Of a stretch of DNA of 64,000 nucleotides, positions 7,977 through 14,843 are shown one piece after another. How positions within the stretch are numbered: position 1 is the stretch's first letter; each line of letters starts with the position of its first letter. The stretch is from Planctellipticum sp942493135 (lineage in GTDB: Bacteria > Planctomycetota > Planctomycetia > Planctomycetales > Planctomycetaceae): assembly GCA_942493135.1 (NCBI GenBank), contig OW818684.1, positions 6,758,001 to 6,822,000 of the forward strand, written 5' to 3'. The position numbers and the translations under genes were made by a program. The notes under the pieces are model-generated. The model was not told the DNA's origin. It saw only the letters and a list, made by a program, of their open reading frames with translations, and made no database searches.

Positions 7977-9533
7977 TTGCACTCAACTGTGCTGGTCATC
8001 GACGACGATCGCAGCAGTGTTTTGATCGTGAGCCGGTTGCTGGAGAAGCTGGGCATCTCGGTCGAGTCGGCCTCGACCGGGACTGAAGGGCTGCGACAAT
8101 GTGAACTTCTGCGTCCCGATGTCGTGCTGCTCAACATTGTCCTGCTGCAGACGTCGGGGCCCGACACCTTTGAACGTTTCCGGGAAATGGACAGACGGCT
8201 GCCGATCGTTGTTATCACCGGCGACGCCGACGGCCAGTCGGTCATTGAAGCCATGCAGCTCGGAGCATACGACTTTATCGTGAAACCGTTGAACGCCGAA
8301 CGGCTGGTCGGCGTGGTGACGCGTGCTCTCGATTCCCGGCGGCTGGGCGACGCGCCCACCGCTGTTGGAGTTCACGATCTCCAGCAGCCCGGCGACACGA
8401 GCGAGCTGTTCGTGGGCCGGAGTCCTCAGATGCTGGAAGTCTTCAAGGAGATCGGCCGAGTTGCGAAGCAGCCCGTGACAGTCTTGATTCGCGGCGAAAG
8501 CGGCACCGGCAAAGAGCTTGCCGCCCGCGCATTGTGGCAGTTTGGCGACCGGTCAGAGCGTCCGTTTGCAGCCGTCAATTGCGCGGCATTGCCCGACGCC
8601 CTGCTGGAGTCGGAGCTGTTCGGGCACGAACGGGGGGCGTTCACCAGTGCCGACCGTCGCCGGGCGGGCCGATTCGAACAGTGCGACGGCGGGACACTGC
8701 TGCTCGATGAAGTGGGAGACATGTCTCCGCTGGTCCAGGGGAAGATCCTGCGGCTGCTGCAGGAGCAGCGGTTCGAGCGCGTCGGCGGTAACGAAACGAT
8801 CAGTACCGATGTCCGGATCATCGCGGCGACGAATCGTCCGTTGGAAGAGATGGTTGCCGACGAGCGGTTCCGCAGCGATCTGTTCTATCGCCTAAATGTC
8901 GTCACGATCCACTTGCCGCCGCTGCGCGAGCGCGCCAGCGATATTCCCCTTCTGCTGGAGTACTTCCTGGCGCGATTTCGAAACGACCTGGACAAGACAG
9001 ACATCGAGGGCATCTCCACGGAGGCCCTCGAACTGCTGCAAAACTACAGTTGGCCGGGAAACATTCGCGAGCTTCAGAGCGTTCTGCAGCAGGCCGTGCT
9101 GAAAGCCTCCAGCCCGGTGATCGTGCCCGAGTTCCTGCCTGCCGCGATCCGCGGCGAACTGCCGGAACACCCGATCGCCAGCATCCCGGCCGAGCCCGTG
9201 TTTCATCCGTCCAGAATACCGACGAGCGCTGCGGAGCATGCGAACTTCAAGACTCCGGAGCTGGCGGAATGCGATGTTGGGCGTTTTATCGAGGAACGGT
9301 TGGCGAGCGGGACCGAAGATCTGTATGCGGAGGTGCTGGAGTTCGTCGAACGGAGGCTCTTTACGTGCGTTCTCAAGGCTGCCAACGGCAATCAGTCGAA
9401 GGCGGCGGCGATCCTGGGCATTACGCGCGGCAAAGTCCGCGACCGGATCCTTTCCTTCAAGATCACCCTGGGAACCAACGTCACGATCAAACCCGAGCCC
9501 GAAAAGGCCGAGTCGGCATCGCAGGCGGGCTGA
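7977..9533 (+). CDS. NtrC-type sigma-54-dependent response regulator with altered receiver
   Basis: About 518 residues from TTG 7977, chosen because AAAGGTGG stands seven bases upstream and the receiver starts at once (VLVIDDD). The receiver covers about residues 4-120: acidic pocket DDD, VVITGD and the Lys of FIVKPL are present, but the phosphorylation site reads VVLLNIVLL, so Asp is Asn 53. The AAA+ domain follows: Walker A GESGTGKE near 173, GAFTSA near 220 (the sigma-54 contact loop is normally GAFTGA), Walker B LLLDEVGDM. A Fis-type helix-turn-helix is near the C-terminus (NQSKAAAILGITRGKVRDR). It probably activates the surrounding stress genes, which carry sigma-54 promoter matches. Confidence 0.9.
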   Translation: MHSTVLVIDDDRSSVLIVSRLLEKLGISVESASTGTEGLRQCELLRPDVVLLNIVLLQTSGPDTFERFREMDRRLPIVVITGDADGQSVIEAMQLGAYDFIVKPLNAERLVGVVTRALDSRRLGDAPTAVGVHDLQQPGDTSELFVGRSPQMLEVFKEIGRVAKQPVTVLIRGESGTGKELAARALWQFGDRSERPFAAVNCAALPDALLESELFGHERGAFTSADRRRAGRFEQCDGGTLLLDEVGDMSPLVQGKILRLLQEQRFERVGGNETISTDVRIIAATNRPLEEMVADERFRSDLFYRLNVVTIHLPPLRERASDIPLLLEYFLARFRNDLDKTDIEGISTEALELLQNYSWPGNIRELQSVLQQAVLKASSPVIVPEFLPAAIRGELPEHPIASIPAEPVFHPSRIPTSAAEHANFKTPELAECDVGRFIEERLASGTEDLYAEVLEFVERRLFTCVLKAANGNQSKAAAILGITRGKVRDRILSFKITLGTNVTIKPEPEKAESASQAG

Positions 9534-9559
9534 CGGACCGCTTGTCGATCAACTGCGGT

Positions 9560-9763
9560 TTACCAGGGCTTCAGCTTCCAACCCAGCACAAACCCGATTC
9601 CCAGGCACCACAGCGCCGCCATTTCAGGCTGCTCGCGCGCATATTCTCTGGCATAGTTGACCAGATCCTCGAACGGTCGACGGTCGCCCGACGTTTCCAG
9701 AGGGTTGCGACGGCCTTGCTCTCGGGCAGGACTTCGACTCGCTTCTGCTGTTTGGGTCGCCAT
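9560..9763 (-). CDS. Small YqjD/ElaB-like protein with C-terminal membrane anchor
   Basis: 67 residues. The hydrophilic N-terminal half is rich in Arg, Glu and Ser; then FEDLVNYAREYAREQPEMAA and a single C-terminal membrane segment ending GWKLKPW. This matches DUF883-type (YqjD/ElaB) tail-anchored proteins, which bind ribosomes or the envelope under stress in enterobacteria. AGGAGG lies eight bases before the ATG. It is the last gene of the minus-strand operon, 56 bases after the holin-like gene. Confidence 0.8.
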   Translation of the reverse strand: MATQTAEASRSPAREQGRRNPLETSGDRRPFEDLVNYAREYAREQPEMAALWCLGIGFVLGWKLKPW

Positions 9764-9819
9764 GATCTTCCTCCTGACGGGAATTGATGCTTGGCCTGAC
9801 GCGTCGCGCCATGCGCCGA

Positions 9820-10254
9820 CTAACGTGTTCGCGATCTCAACTCCTCCTGGTCTTCTTCCAGGACGGAGCGCATCCAGCTCAGATTCTCTCGCAACTCATC
9901 GGCGGAACGTTTCAGCGGCGCCGCCGCGGCGGTCAGTCGACGGGCGCTCCACAGGATGAGCACTGCCGAGGCGACGAGCGCGACACTCGACACTGCCAGC
10001 AGCGAAAACTCAACCGAGAACGACCAGTTGTGACGCAAAGACTCCGCGACTCCGAACAGCGCCACTGGTAAGGCGGCGATCAGCGCTGCGGAACCCGCGA
10101 CCAGCAGCAGCACGGCTCGCCAGGCAGGTTGCCAGAACTCTCGGACGTCCAGCGACAGAAGTTGGATCTGAAGATCGACAAGTCTGAGTCCGTCGACGAG
10201 GAGAGCGACGAACGGCGGTCGCAGGGAAGTCTGCGAACGATGAGCCCCGTTCAT
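9820..10254 (-). CDS. Phage-holin-family (YqjE-like) membrane protein
   Basis: 144 residues from ATG 10254. There are two strong membrane segments at about residues 43-62 and 75-100, then a charged coiled C-terminus (LKRSADELRENLSWMRSVLEEDQEELR). This is the layout of the YqjE/holin-3 family that accompanies YqjD-like proteins. The start overlaps the previous stop as ATGA, so translation is probably coupled. The frame stays open to 10470, but that extension duplicates coding sequence of the upstream gene in another frame. Confidence 0.85.
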   Translation of the reverse strand: MNGAHRSQTSLRPPFVALLVDGLRLVDLQIQLLSLDVREFWQPAWRAVLLLVAGSAALIAALPVALFGVAESLRHNWSFSVEFSLLAVSSVALVASAVLILWSARRLTAAAAPLKRSADELRENLSWMRSVLEEDQEELRSRTR

Positions 10255-10445
10255 ACCCGGCGTTTGATCATCCAGGCGAGAACGGCTCCCGCGGTCGCTG
10301 CCAGTCCCAGCGCGATTCCCGGTCGAGTTCGGACCCATTGCTCCAGCTCCTGTTCGCATCGCGTCCAGAGATCGCGATGTGAATCCGATCCACCGCGCGG
10401 CTCTGATGCCCGATTCATCGATCGCTGCTCGCGAAGTTGAATCAT
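10251..10445 (-). CDS. Small tail-anchored protein, 64 aa
   Basis: 64 residues from ATG 10445, starting MIQLREQRSM. A hydrophilic part is followed by RTRPGIALGLAATAGAVLAW, one membrane segment with small residues, ending in KRRV. This resembles the C-terminal anchor of YqjD/ElaB proteins. AGGAGGAG stands eight bases before the ATG. The gene overlaps its neighbours by four bases at both ends (ATGA at 10442-10445 and 10251-10254). Confidence 0.8.
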   Translation of the reverse strand: MIQLREQRSMNRASEPRGGSDSHRDLWTRCEQELEQWVRTRPGIALGLAATAGAVLAWMIKRRV

Positions 10446-10882
10446 CGCACGGACTCCTCCTGCGGCGCAACGACCGGATGATGCTGGCGGTCGAGCACGC
10501 GCTCGACGTGAGCCAGCACCGCCCGAGTCAGAATAGTGCCGACGATCGTCCTGATCGGCTGCCACCAGGCGGCCGTCGCCGCCGTCGGACTCGGTTCCGT
10601 GCGGATCGCCCCCCGAACAACCAGGTTGTCGATCGTCGCGTCATCGAGTTTGACCGTCCGCGCGACGAGCCGGCCCGGAGTCAGCCAGAACCCCATGACT
10701 GCCGCCGACAGCAGGCTGCTGAGCGGAAATCGACAGACGTAATATCGCCAGTCGAACAGGCTTTCTGCATCGAGCCGCAGTCCGTCGACTCTGGCGTGCA
10801 TCCGATTCCGGATTCGCTGCATTCGCAATTGCAGTCGTTCGCCGTCGGTCGGAGCAGTCATGGGGATCGGCATTATTTCCAC
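10442..10882 (-). CDS. Hypothetical membrane-associated protein, 146 aa
   Basis: 146 residues from GTG 10882; ATG codons at 10873 and 10861 are alternatives, and none has a strong ribosome binding site. A charged N-terminal helix (QLRMQRIRNRMHARVDGLRL) leads to a hydrophobic segment FPLSSLLSAAVMGFWLTPG, then a weaker hydrophobic segment near WWQPIRTIVGTILTRAV. The arrangement is like DUF3618-type proteins found beside YqjD/YqjE-like genes, but I am not sure of the family. It starts 10 bases after the preceding stop and overlaps the next gene. Confidence 0.7.
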   Translation of the reverse strand: MEIMPIPMTAPTDGERLQLRMQRIRNRMHARVDGLRLDAESLFDWRYYVCRFPLSSLLSAAVMGFWLTPGRLVARTVKLDDATIDNLVVRGAIRTEPSPTAATAAWWQPIRTIVGTILTRAVLAHVERVLDRQHHPVVAPQEESVR

Positions 10883-10892
10883 ACGTTTCCGT

Positions 10893-11189
10893 TCAGGAGC
10901 GGAAGACGCTCAGCGGTTGCGACAGCGAATTGCGCAATGTATCGGTCACTCGCTGCACCAGAGATTCATAGGTCTCGGGTTGTCGCCGGGTTTGACAGTA
11001 CAACGCGACGATTCCGACGCCGGCGATCAATCCGACGCCGAATGCGGCGAGCACCGACGTGGTGGGATGTTCTTCGACGCACTCGGTCATCTGGCGCGGA
11101 ATTTCAGTCGCCCGATGTCGCAACGTTTCGACGCCTTCGCTGATGCGACCGTTCAAGGATCTGCCCGTTTGCCGTACAGGATTCATCAT
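10893..11189 (-). CDS. YqjD/ElaB-like (DUF883) membrane-anchored protein
   Basis: 98 residues from ATG 11189 (a second ATG follows at once). An amphipathic N-terminal helix (EGVETLRHRATEIPRQMTEC) is followed by a membrane segment SVLAAFGVGLIAGVGIVALY with the Gly pattern of DUF883 proteins, then a hydrophilic tail with another helix. CAGGAA precedes the start. The gene lies 41 bases after the CsbD-type gene and 10 bases before the next one. Confidence 0.8.
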   Translation of the reverse strand: MMNPVRQTGRSLNGRISEGVETLRHRATEIPRQMTECVEEHPTTSVLAAFGVGLIAGVGIVALYCQTRRQPETYESLVQRVTDTLRNSLSQPLSVFRS

Positions 11190-11230
11190 TTCATTCCTGT
11201 TTGTTGGTGAGAAACGTATTGCAACGCCCC

Positions 11231-11656
11231 TCAGGCGCGGGACGAGCGGAACATCAGGCTGACAATCACTCCTGCCACCAGGCCGGCTCCAAAGGCCGCC
11301 GCCACAGATTCCACCGGCCGGGCGCGAACGACCTGCCTGGCTTCGCCGTAACCTTCTTCCACGCTCTGTTCCAGAGATTCGTACCCCTCCCTGACGGACC
11401 GAGCGGCGCCGCGCGCATATTCACGGGCAGTTTCGGCCGCCTGTTGAACGTAGTGGCTCCCCTGATCGAGCGAGTCGCGAACAAACGACTCCAGCGCCTG
11501 ACGCGACTCGCCAGTCTTCTTCTGGAGGAATCCCAGCAATTCCTCAGCGTTGCCGTGGACCTGCTGAAGTTCATCGTCGGTGATTTCTCCCCACCGCTCC
11601 CGAATCTGTCCCTTGAGCTGGGTCCAGCTCCCCTGCAATTCGTCCCGAGTAATCAT
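11231..11656 (-). CDS. CsbD domain fused to a YqjD/ElaB-type tail anchor
   Basis: 141 residues from ATG 11656, preceded by AGGAGA at the right distance. Residues 1-55 are a CsbD stress-response domain (MITRDELQGSWTQLKGQI, then WGEITDDEL). The rest is a long amphipathic helix and a Gly/Ala-rich membrane segment near the C-terminus (VAAAFGAGLVAGVIVSLMF), as in DUF883 proteins. CsbD proteins are usually soluble and about 60-70 residues, so this is a membrane-tethered version. It is the first gene of the minus-strand stress operon and has a sigma-54 promoter match 72 bases upstream. Confidence 0.85.
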   Translation of the reverse strand: MITRDELQGSWTQLKGQIRERWGEITDDELQQVHGNAEELLGFLQKKTGESRQALESFVRDSLDQGSHYVQQAAETAREYARGAARSVREGYESLEQSVEEGYGEARQVVRARPVESVAAAFGAGLVAGVIVSLMFRSSRA

Positions 11657-11727
11657 CTTGCTTCTCCTTGGCATTGCAGCTTCGCATTGAGTGGTCGGCT
11701 GCGGCGGTTCACTCTGGCAGGATCGAG

Positions 11728-11744
11728 TTGCACACACTGTGCCA
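11728..11744 (-). promoter_or_regulatory. Predicted sigma-54 promoter for the CsbD operon
   Basis: Read on the minus strand: TGGCACAGTGTGTGCAA. The -24 box TGGCAC is perfect and GG to GC spacing is ten bases; the -12 box is GTGCA against TTGCA. The start site would be near 11716, leaving a leader of about 60 bases with AGGAGA near its end. Confidence 0.65.
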
Positions 11745-12636
11745 GAACGCCAGCCGTGTTCATTTCCCTGGCGGCTCAGCGCTGTCAACCGACGTTGTGC
11801 GCGATGACCGCGCGAGTTGCACCCGGACCGATTGGCAATCTCGTGACAACATATGCACCATCGCCGACAGAAGAGCGTTCTTCCTTCGCCGCGCATTCGC
11901 GAACGAAGCGGCAGCGAACACTCGCGCCCATCAGTGCTATTCATTCGGAAAGCCGCCGGCGGGAGCCGCGAATTGCGACTCAACGATGGAAAACACATCA
12001 GTCCCCTGACATTTCAACCGGAGATATGTGCTGTTTCTCATCGCGGCCACTTCATTTTGCGCGAGCGCTGCGGCGAATTGGAACATGTCGCGGCGCATTG
12101 CCTGAGACGTCACACAACCACCGGCTTGCTGGCGGATGTCGCACGATCCGCGATTCCAAGTACCATCACCGGTTAATCTCGCGAGTCACTCCCGTGGACT
12201 CGAACCTTGTCCGGGAAAGTCGAGACTGCTCCGGCACGCGACTTGCGATGAGCCGAGACTGTTGACGCCGTCTCAAGTCGGTTCGATCTCATCGAGCAAT
12301 GGTGAGCAGACAGCGGAACAACGGGAGTCAGACAGCAATGTCTGTTCCGATAGTCGCGAGTTGCCCGGACAGTCCGGTTCGGGCGTTTCGTCAGGATTCC
12401 CCTCCGTGCTGTCAGCGTTTCTCTTCGGATGATGAGTCGACCCAGGAGACGGAACTCGATTCCAGTTCGGGAAAACTCCACCGCTCGCGAGACCCCGCAG
12501 GCACAGATCGTTTTCGATCGCGCGGGAGCCGTTGCACCGAACGGCGAGCTCACGTCAGTCGCCGGGGTCTCGCGAACGGATTGCAGAAACCCGCATTCAC
12601 GCTGGCCGACGAGAAACTCCCAGGGAGTCTGACATC
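11745..12636. other. Divergent intergenic region
   Basis: About 900 bases with no convincing gene. It carries the 12232-12247 promoter match and perhaps sites for the sigma-54 activator. Several open frames cross it, for instance 12299-12763 on the plus strand, but they are Ser/Arg-rich and overlap a better-supported gene in another frame. Confidence 0.45.
12232..12247 (+). promoter_or_regulatory. Predicted sigma-54 promoter upstream of the 70-residue protein
   Basis: CGGCACGCGACTTGCG: GGCACG at -24, TTGC at -12 and ten bases between GG and GC. It differs from the TGGCACG-N4-TTGCA consensus at the first and last positions only. The start site would be near 12258, leaving a long leader of about 380 bases before ATG 12637. 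Confidence 0.55.
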
Positions 12637-12849
12637 ATGCCGCGCGGCGACAAGTCGAAATACACCGACAGGCAGAAGCGGATGGCCGAGCACATTGAAG
12701 AAAGTTACAAGGATCGCCGCGTCAGCGACGAAGTCGCCGAGCAGCGGGCCTGGGCCACGGTGAACGCCACTGATGGCGGGGGCAAGCTTCCCGGCGGCAG
12801 CGGACGAGGAAAGTCGCGCAAGAAGAAACGGACCGACGCGAACCGATGA
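12637..12849 (+). CDS. Small basic stress-island protein, 70 aa
   Basis: 70 residues starting MPRGDKSKYTDRQKRMAEHI, then a helix with EAERRAW-type spacing (DEVAEQRAWATVNATDGGG) and a Gly/Lys/Arg-rich tail. Proteins like this occur next to CsbD, DUF892 and PRC genes in many bacteria. Some are labelled plasmid stabilisation protein without, to my knowledge, good evidence. AGGGAG precedes ATG 12637. The role is unknown; the basic tail suggests nucleic-acid or membrane contact. Confidence 0.8.
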   Translation: MPRGDKSKYTDRQKRMAEHIEESYKDRRVSDEVAEQRAWATVNATDGGGKLPGGSGRGKSRKKKRTDANR

Positions 12850-12988
12850 TTCAGCGACTCTCCGCCGCATGCCCGGAAATCTGAACGGACTTGAGAAGGA
12901 TCGAGCGGCAGGAAGCCGGCAATCTGCGTCACGTGATTTCTGAAGGCGTGACGGAAACGTTTTCTCTGTTCCCTGTCGGAGTCGCACT

Positions 12989-13489
12989 GTGAAGAAACTC
13001 AGCACCCTCCAGGATCTGCTCGTCGAAGAGCTCACGGACTTGCATAGCGCCGAATCACAACTGATTCGCGCATTGCCCAAAATGGCCTCATCGGCCTCGT
13101 CTCTGGAACTGCGAGCGGCCTTCGAGCGCCATCTCGCTGAGACGAAGCAGCACCTGCAACGGATCGATCACATCTTCGAACGATTCGCCAGCAAGCCAGG
13201 GCGGAAGAAATGCAAGGCCATGGAGGGCTTGCTTGAAGAGGGCAAGGACGCGATCGCTGAAGACGCCGAACCGGCGGTCCACGATGCAGCGCTGATCGCT
13301 GCCGCTCAGCGCGTCGAGCACTACGAAATCGCCGGATATGGATGCGCCAAAGCATTTGCGCTGCTGCTGGAGGACCAGGAAACGGCAGCGATCCTCGACG
13401 AAACGCTGCAGGAAGAAGCCGCGACGGACAGGTTGCTGACCGAGATCGCCATGAGCGGGATCAATCAGATGGCTGCGGCCGGCGTTTGA
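12989..13489 (+). CDS. YciE-type ferritin-like protein (DUF892)
   Basis: 166 residues starting with GTG 12989 after GGAG. The helix MKKLSTLQDLLVEELTDLHSAE and the later HYEIAGYG block are diagnostic of the DUF892/YciE family: a ferritin-like four-helix bundle with conserved Glu and His that could hold a di-metal centre. These proteins are induced by osmotic or oxidative stress in several bacteria. It follows the 70-residue gene by 139 bases on the same strand. Confidence 0.9.
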   Translation: MKKLSTLQDLLVEELTDLHSAESQLIRALPKMASSASSLELRAAFERHLAETKQHLQRIDHIFERFASKPGRKKCKAMEGLLEEGKDAIAEDAEPAVHDAALIAAAQRVEHYEIAGYGCAKAFALLLEDQETAAILDETLQEEAATDRLLTEIAMSGINQMAAAGV

Positions 13490-13603
13490 TGGTTCGGCAG
13501 AAAACGATGGACGGAGTTCCGTCCTCTCGGGAGCCTCTGATGCTTCGCGACATCGTGCCGATTTGATGTCCATCAATGTCGGCGTCGCGTGACAACTATT
13601 CGG

Positions 13604-13646
13604 TTGCCGGCACAGGTGCAGGGTCGACGACCGTGCGTGCCGGCAA
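13604..13646. promoter_or_regulatory. Leader hairpin before the DUF4142 gene
   Basis: Arms TTGCCGGCAC (13604-13613) and GTGCCGGCAA (13637-13646) are exact complements with a 23-base loop. It ends 28 bases before ATG 13675 and about 115 bases after the DUF892 stop. It could be a terminator of the DUF892 transcript or a structured leader; no T-run is present. Confidence 0.45.
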
Positions 13647-13674
13647 CAGGTTGGGCCAGACAGGAGTTTGAGTC

Positions 13675-14457
13675 ATGGCAATCTGCAAGAGTCTGTCCGT
13701 TATCGCATTTGCAGCATCAATCTGCTGCGCACAGTATCTCGCCGCACAGAATCCGCAGCCCGTCCGGCCGCAGGACCAGGTGCAGGCTCAACTCGGTCAG
13801 CCGCAGCAGGCCGCTCGGCAGGCCGGTTCGCAGGTCAATGACCACTCGATTGCAACCTGTACCGCCATTGGCAATCAGGAGGAGATTGCGCTCGCCAAGT
13901 TCGCGCAGTCCCGGACCAAGAACGACGACGTCCAGAGCTTCGCAAGGGAGGTCATCAAGGATCATCAGGACTTCCTGAAGAAACTCGAACGCTTCGCTCC
14001 GAACGAAGTCCGCGAGAATTCGCTGGCCGCCAACGATCAACCGTCGTCGAACGCCGCGGGAGTACGGCCAACCGGCGGCGCCGTCGCTCCGGCCCGTCCG
14101 GGACAGGCCATCCAGCAGACGGCCGGCGTTCAGCCACGCGGGGCTCAACAGGGCGCTGCAATTGACTTCGTTCAGTTGCATCGCGAGCTCGCGGCCCAGT
14201 GCTTGTCGGATTCGAAGAAGATGCTCGGCGAGAAGGAAGGCGCCGAATTCGACGCTTGTTTCGTGGGACAGCAGATTGCCGCTCACGCGGCGATGCAGAG
14301 CAAGCTGACCGTCCTGCAGCGGCATGCGACGAGTGAACTGGCGAAGATCCTCGGCGAAGGCGTCGAAGTCGCGCAGAGTCATCGAGAGCAGGCCGAGAAG
14401 CTCATGAAGCAGCTTCCGGATCCGAATTCCGAGGAACGACAGGCGAAGAATGATTGA
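13675..14457 (+). CDS. Exported DUF4142 protein
   Basis: 260 residues. A signal peptide (MAICKSLSVIAFAASICCAQ, cleavage near residue 24) precedes a Gln/Pro-rich linker and a DUF4142 four-helix bundle. The bundle is split: the first helices are at 60-105 (EEIALAKFAQSRTKNDDVQSFA, then VIKDHQDF) and the last at about 165-245. Between them is a 50-residue Pro/Gly/Gln-rich insert (residues 112-160), which is unusual in this family. AGGAG lies eight bases before ATG 13675. It is periplasmic by prediction. Confidence 0.88.
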   Translation: MAICKSLSVIAFAASICCAQYLAAQNPQPVRPQDQVQAQLGQPQQAARQAGSQVNDHSIATCTAIGNQEEIALAKFAQSRTKNDDVQSFAREVIKDHQDFLKKLERFAPNEVRENSLAANDQPSSNAAGVRPTGGAVAPARPGQAIQQTAGVQPRGAQQGAAIDFVQLHRELAAQCLSDSKKMLGEKEGAEFDACFVGQQIAAHAAMQSKLTVLQRHATSELAKILGEGVEVAQSHREQAEKLMKQLPDPNSEERQAKND

Positions 14458-14484
14458 TGGGGCATTCACTTGTCTCGAGTGCAC

Positions 14485-14519
14485 TCGGCCGCGTACGGAC
14501 TGCCCACGTACGCGGCCGA
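14485..14519. terminator. 13-bp hairpin after the DUF4142 gene
   Basis: Arms 14485-14497 and 14507-14519 are exact complements (TCGGCCGCGTACG and its reverse complement) with a nine-base loop. It starts 28 bases after the DUF4142 stop. No T-run. The remaining 320 bases up to the convergent permease gene hold nothing I recognise. Confidence 0.65.
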
Positions 14520-14843
14520 ATTCGCAGAGGTGGGAGTCGTACGGCGAGGACTGTCGTCGGCTGAGCGTGCCGGGCACGACATTTCCGCTCAGACTGTGTT
14601 GAGGAGTCCGTCGAGCGGACTGTCCGCAGTTCCGGATGCTCAATTGACTGTTGTCTCGACGGGCGGCATGCGCTGCTGATTGCAGCGCTGCACGTCGGCA
14701 TTGCCGTGCTGCGCCGATGGTCGATTTTATAGAACCGCCTGGCAGACGTTTCAGAGTCCGATGTGCTCCAGGCCCAGACGCGTACCCACTCATCGCGGAT
14801 CAAACTGGCGGAGGCCAATCGCCGCGCGGAAGGTATGAAAGCC

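Noticed and set aside
12299..12763. 154-codon frame on the plus strand
   Set aside because: Ser/Arg-rich text with no family; the better gene at 12637-12849 uses another frame with a good ribosome binding site.
12910..12935. A further GG-N10-GC match upstream of the DUF892 gene
   Set aside because: Spacing fits (GGCAGGAAGCCGGC), but the -12 box lacks TTGC and the -24 box lacks TGGCAC.
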